Both the position numbers and the translations under genes were made by a program. Below are positions 62,499 through 64,000 of a stretch of 64,000 bases of DNA, piece after piece (position 1 is the stretch's first letter; each line of letters starts with the position of its first letter). Source of the stretch: Skermanella pratensis (lineage in GTDB: Bacteria > Pseudomonadota > Alphaproteobacteria > Azospirillales > Azospirillaceae); the NCBI RefSeq assembly GCF_008843145.1, contig NZ_CP030265.1:1037001-1101000 (forward strand), in the 5' to 3' direction. The notes under the pieces are model-generated. The model was not told the origin of the DNA. It saw nothing but the letters and a program-made list of their open reading frames with translations, and searched no databases.

Positions 62499-64000
62499 TC
62501 ACAGGGCTGCCGGCAGAAGCCCTTCGTCCATGAACGCGTGCCAGAGCCCTTCCATGACCGTCCCCGTCGCGGCGGCGATGTCCGGGGCGAAGTAGCGGTC
62601 CCGGTCGTAGAACGGCACCCGGGCCCGGACGATCGCCAGCGCGTCGGCCAGCGCCGGCGAGGTCTCCAGCGGCCGGTGGAAATCCACGCCCTGGCAGGCA
62701 GCCAGCAGTTCGATCGCGACGATGCCCGCCGTGTTCGATGCCATCTCCCCCAGCCGGCGCGCGCCGTGGGTCGCCATGCTGACATGGTCCTCCTGGTTGG
62801 CGGAGGTCGGCAGGCTGTCGACGCTGGCCGGGTGCGCCAGCTGCTTGTTCTCCGACGCCAGGGCCGCCGCGGTCACCTGGGCGATCATGAAGCCGGAATT
62901 CAGGCCCCCTTCCGCCACCAGGAAGGGCGGCAGCCCGCTCAGCGTGGCGTCCATCAGCAGGGCGGTCCGCCGCTCCGACATGGCGCCGGTCTCGGCGATC
63001 GCCAGGGCCAGCACATCGGCCGCCATGGCGACCGGCTCGGCGTGGAAATTGCCGCCGGACAGGATGTCGCCGCTGTCCGGGAAGACCAGCGGGTTGTCGG
63101 TCACGGCGTTGGCCTCCCGCTCCAGCACCTGCGCGGCGAAGCGGAGATGGTCCAGGCAGGCCCCCATCACCTGGGGCTGGCAGCGCAGCGAGTAGGGGTC
63201 CTGGACCCGCTCGTCGCCCGTCAGGTGCGACTGCCGGATGGCGCTGCCGGCGAGCAGGCGGCGCAGCACGCGGGCGACTTCGATTTGGCCGGGCTGTCCG
63301 CGCAGCTCGTGGATCCTGGGATCGAACGGCACGTCGCTGCCCCTGGCGGCGTCGACCGAAAGCGCCCCCGCGACCAGTGCGGCAGCGAAACAATCCTCGG
63401 CGGCGAACAGGCCGGCCAGTGCCAGGGCGGTCGAGACCTGGGTCCCGTTGAGCAGCGCCAGACCTTCCTTGGCTTCCAGCACCAGCGGTTCGATCCCGGC
63501 CCCGGCCAGAGCCTGCGCCGCCGGAACGATCCCGCGCCCGGCCGTCGCTTCGCCGACGCCGGTCAGGACGGCGGTCATGTGCGCCAGCGGGGCCAGATCG
63601 CCAGAGGCGCCGACCGACCCCTTGGCCGGGATCACGGGAAGCACGCCGCGGTTGACCAGCGCCAGCAGGGTCTCGATCACCAGCGGCCGCACGCCGGAGC
63701 GGCCCCGGGCGAGGCTCGCCGCCTTCAGAACCAGGATCAGGCGAACCACGTCGGCCGGCAGCGCCGGGCCGGTGCCGGCCGCGTGGGAGAGCACGAGGCG
63801 GGTCTGAAGCTCGCGCAGGTTCTCCGGCGGGATGCGCCTGCGCGCCAGCAGCCCGAAGCCGGTATTGATGCCGTAGGCGGCGTCGCCGCGGGCGATCACG
63901 TCGGAAACGGTCGCCGCCGCGGCCTCGGTTCCGGCCCGCCAGCCCTCCGCCAGCGCCACCGGCATGCGGGCGTCGCGGGCGACCCGCCGCAGGAGAGGCA
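62499..64000 (-). CDS. hutH: Histidine ammonia-lyase; 5' end outside the window
   Basis: About 500 residues present; the frame stays open to base 64000 upstream of the internal ATG at 63965 (reading [18 protein letters not shown]), so the true start lies beyond. The MIO cofactor triad Ala-Ser-Gly is in [15 protein letters not shown]. Further blocks are [48 protein letters not shown] and SADQ-like [15 protein letters not shown]. It deaminates histidine to urocanate, the first step of histidine use. Other hut genes may lie to the right. Confidence 0.93.
   Translation of the reverse strand, partial: PLLRRVARDARMPVALAEGWRAGTEAAAATVSDVIARGDAAYGINTGFGLLARRRIPPENLRELQTRLVLSHAAGTGPALPADVVRLILVLKAASLARGRSGVRPLVIETLLALVNRGVLPVIPAKGSVGASGDLAPLAHMTAVLTGVGEATAGRGIVPAAQALAGAGIEPLVLEAKEGLALLNGTQVSTALALAGLFAAEDCFAAALVAGALSVDAARGSDVPFDPRIHELRGQPGQIEVARVLRRLLAGSAIRQSHLTGDERVQDPYSLRCQPQVMGACLDHLRFAAQVLEREANAVTDNPLVFPDSGDILSGGNFHAEPVAMAADVLALAIAETGAMSERRTALLMDATLSGLPPFLVAEGGLNSGFMIAQVTAAALASENKQLAHPASVDSLPTSANQEDHVSMATHGARRLGEMASNTAGIVAIELLAACQGVDFHRPLETSPALADALAIVRARVPFYDRDRYFAPDIAAATGTVMEGLWHAFMDEGLLPAAL

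Overview
The window is high-GC, densely coded DNA from an alphaproteobacterium. I place it in the Rhodospirillales, near Azospirillum or Skermanella. The support is a gltD-gltB order like Azospirillum, the lptC-lptA-lptB-rpoN-hpf-ptsN cluster, hisG-hisD followed by a UPF0262 gene, a form II CO-dehydrogenase-like operon and a chemotaxis-type CheZ. The genus is inference; I could not run a search.

Layout. 1-5 kb: glutamate synthase (gltB runs off the left edge, gltD) and an NDUFA9-like oxidoreductase. 5-12.6 kb: tRNA-Leu(CAG) with a clear promoter, a ribonuclease D-like gene, then kdsD, lptC, lptA, lptB, rpoN, hpf and ptsN (lipopolysaccharide precursor and transport, sigma-54, ribosome hibernation, nitrogen PTS). 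12.7-17.2 kb: UDP-glucuronate decarboxylase, then hisG, hisD, UPF0262, a low-molecular-weight phosphatase and a CopD-like membrane protein. 17.3-18.4 kb: a Fic toxin with a VbhA-like antitoxin. 18.5-25 kb: an orphan sugar-type ABC ATPase, a stress-type SDR, small unknowns and a ferric-iron-type ABC importer. 25-32 kb: a c-type cytochrome, the coxG-coxS-coxL-coxM operon, a P450 and a DUF1127 protein. 32.5-41 kb: a FIST sensor overlapping a hybrid kinase (NosP-NahK-like), a low-GC DUF4062-TPR gene, a decayed receiver-domain relic, and a chemoreceptor with a tiny downstream ORF. 41-47 kb: ArsR-methyltransferase, metF and metH under a palindromic operator. 47-52 kb: mlaA-mlaC, a winged-helix/RMF-like fusion, cheZ with a pentapeptide-repeat protein, and a CBS-domain gene with a small acidic protein. 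52-64 kb: a large autotransporter-like protein without a visible signal peptide, parE, a thioesterase, small proteins, an acyl-CoA synthetase and hutH (runs off the right edge).

The most important annotation caveat is that eight genes (rnd-like, rpoN, ABC permease, coxS, coxL, DUF4062-TPR, metH, acyl-CoA synthetase) are each interrupted by the apparent loss of one G or C, mostly in a short G/C run, with intact conserved sequence continuing in the next frame. This looks like uncorrected homopolymer-length error in the assembly, not gene decay. I therefore report these genes at full span and say where the frame breaks.

I see no CRISPR array, rRNA, intact insertion sequence or prophage. The most novel-looking content is the 36.8-38.5 kb low-GC island, the winged-helix/RMF-like fusion, the non-canonical Fic-antitoxin pair and the NosP-NahK-type pair.
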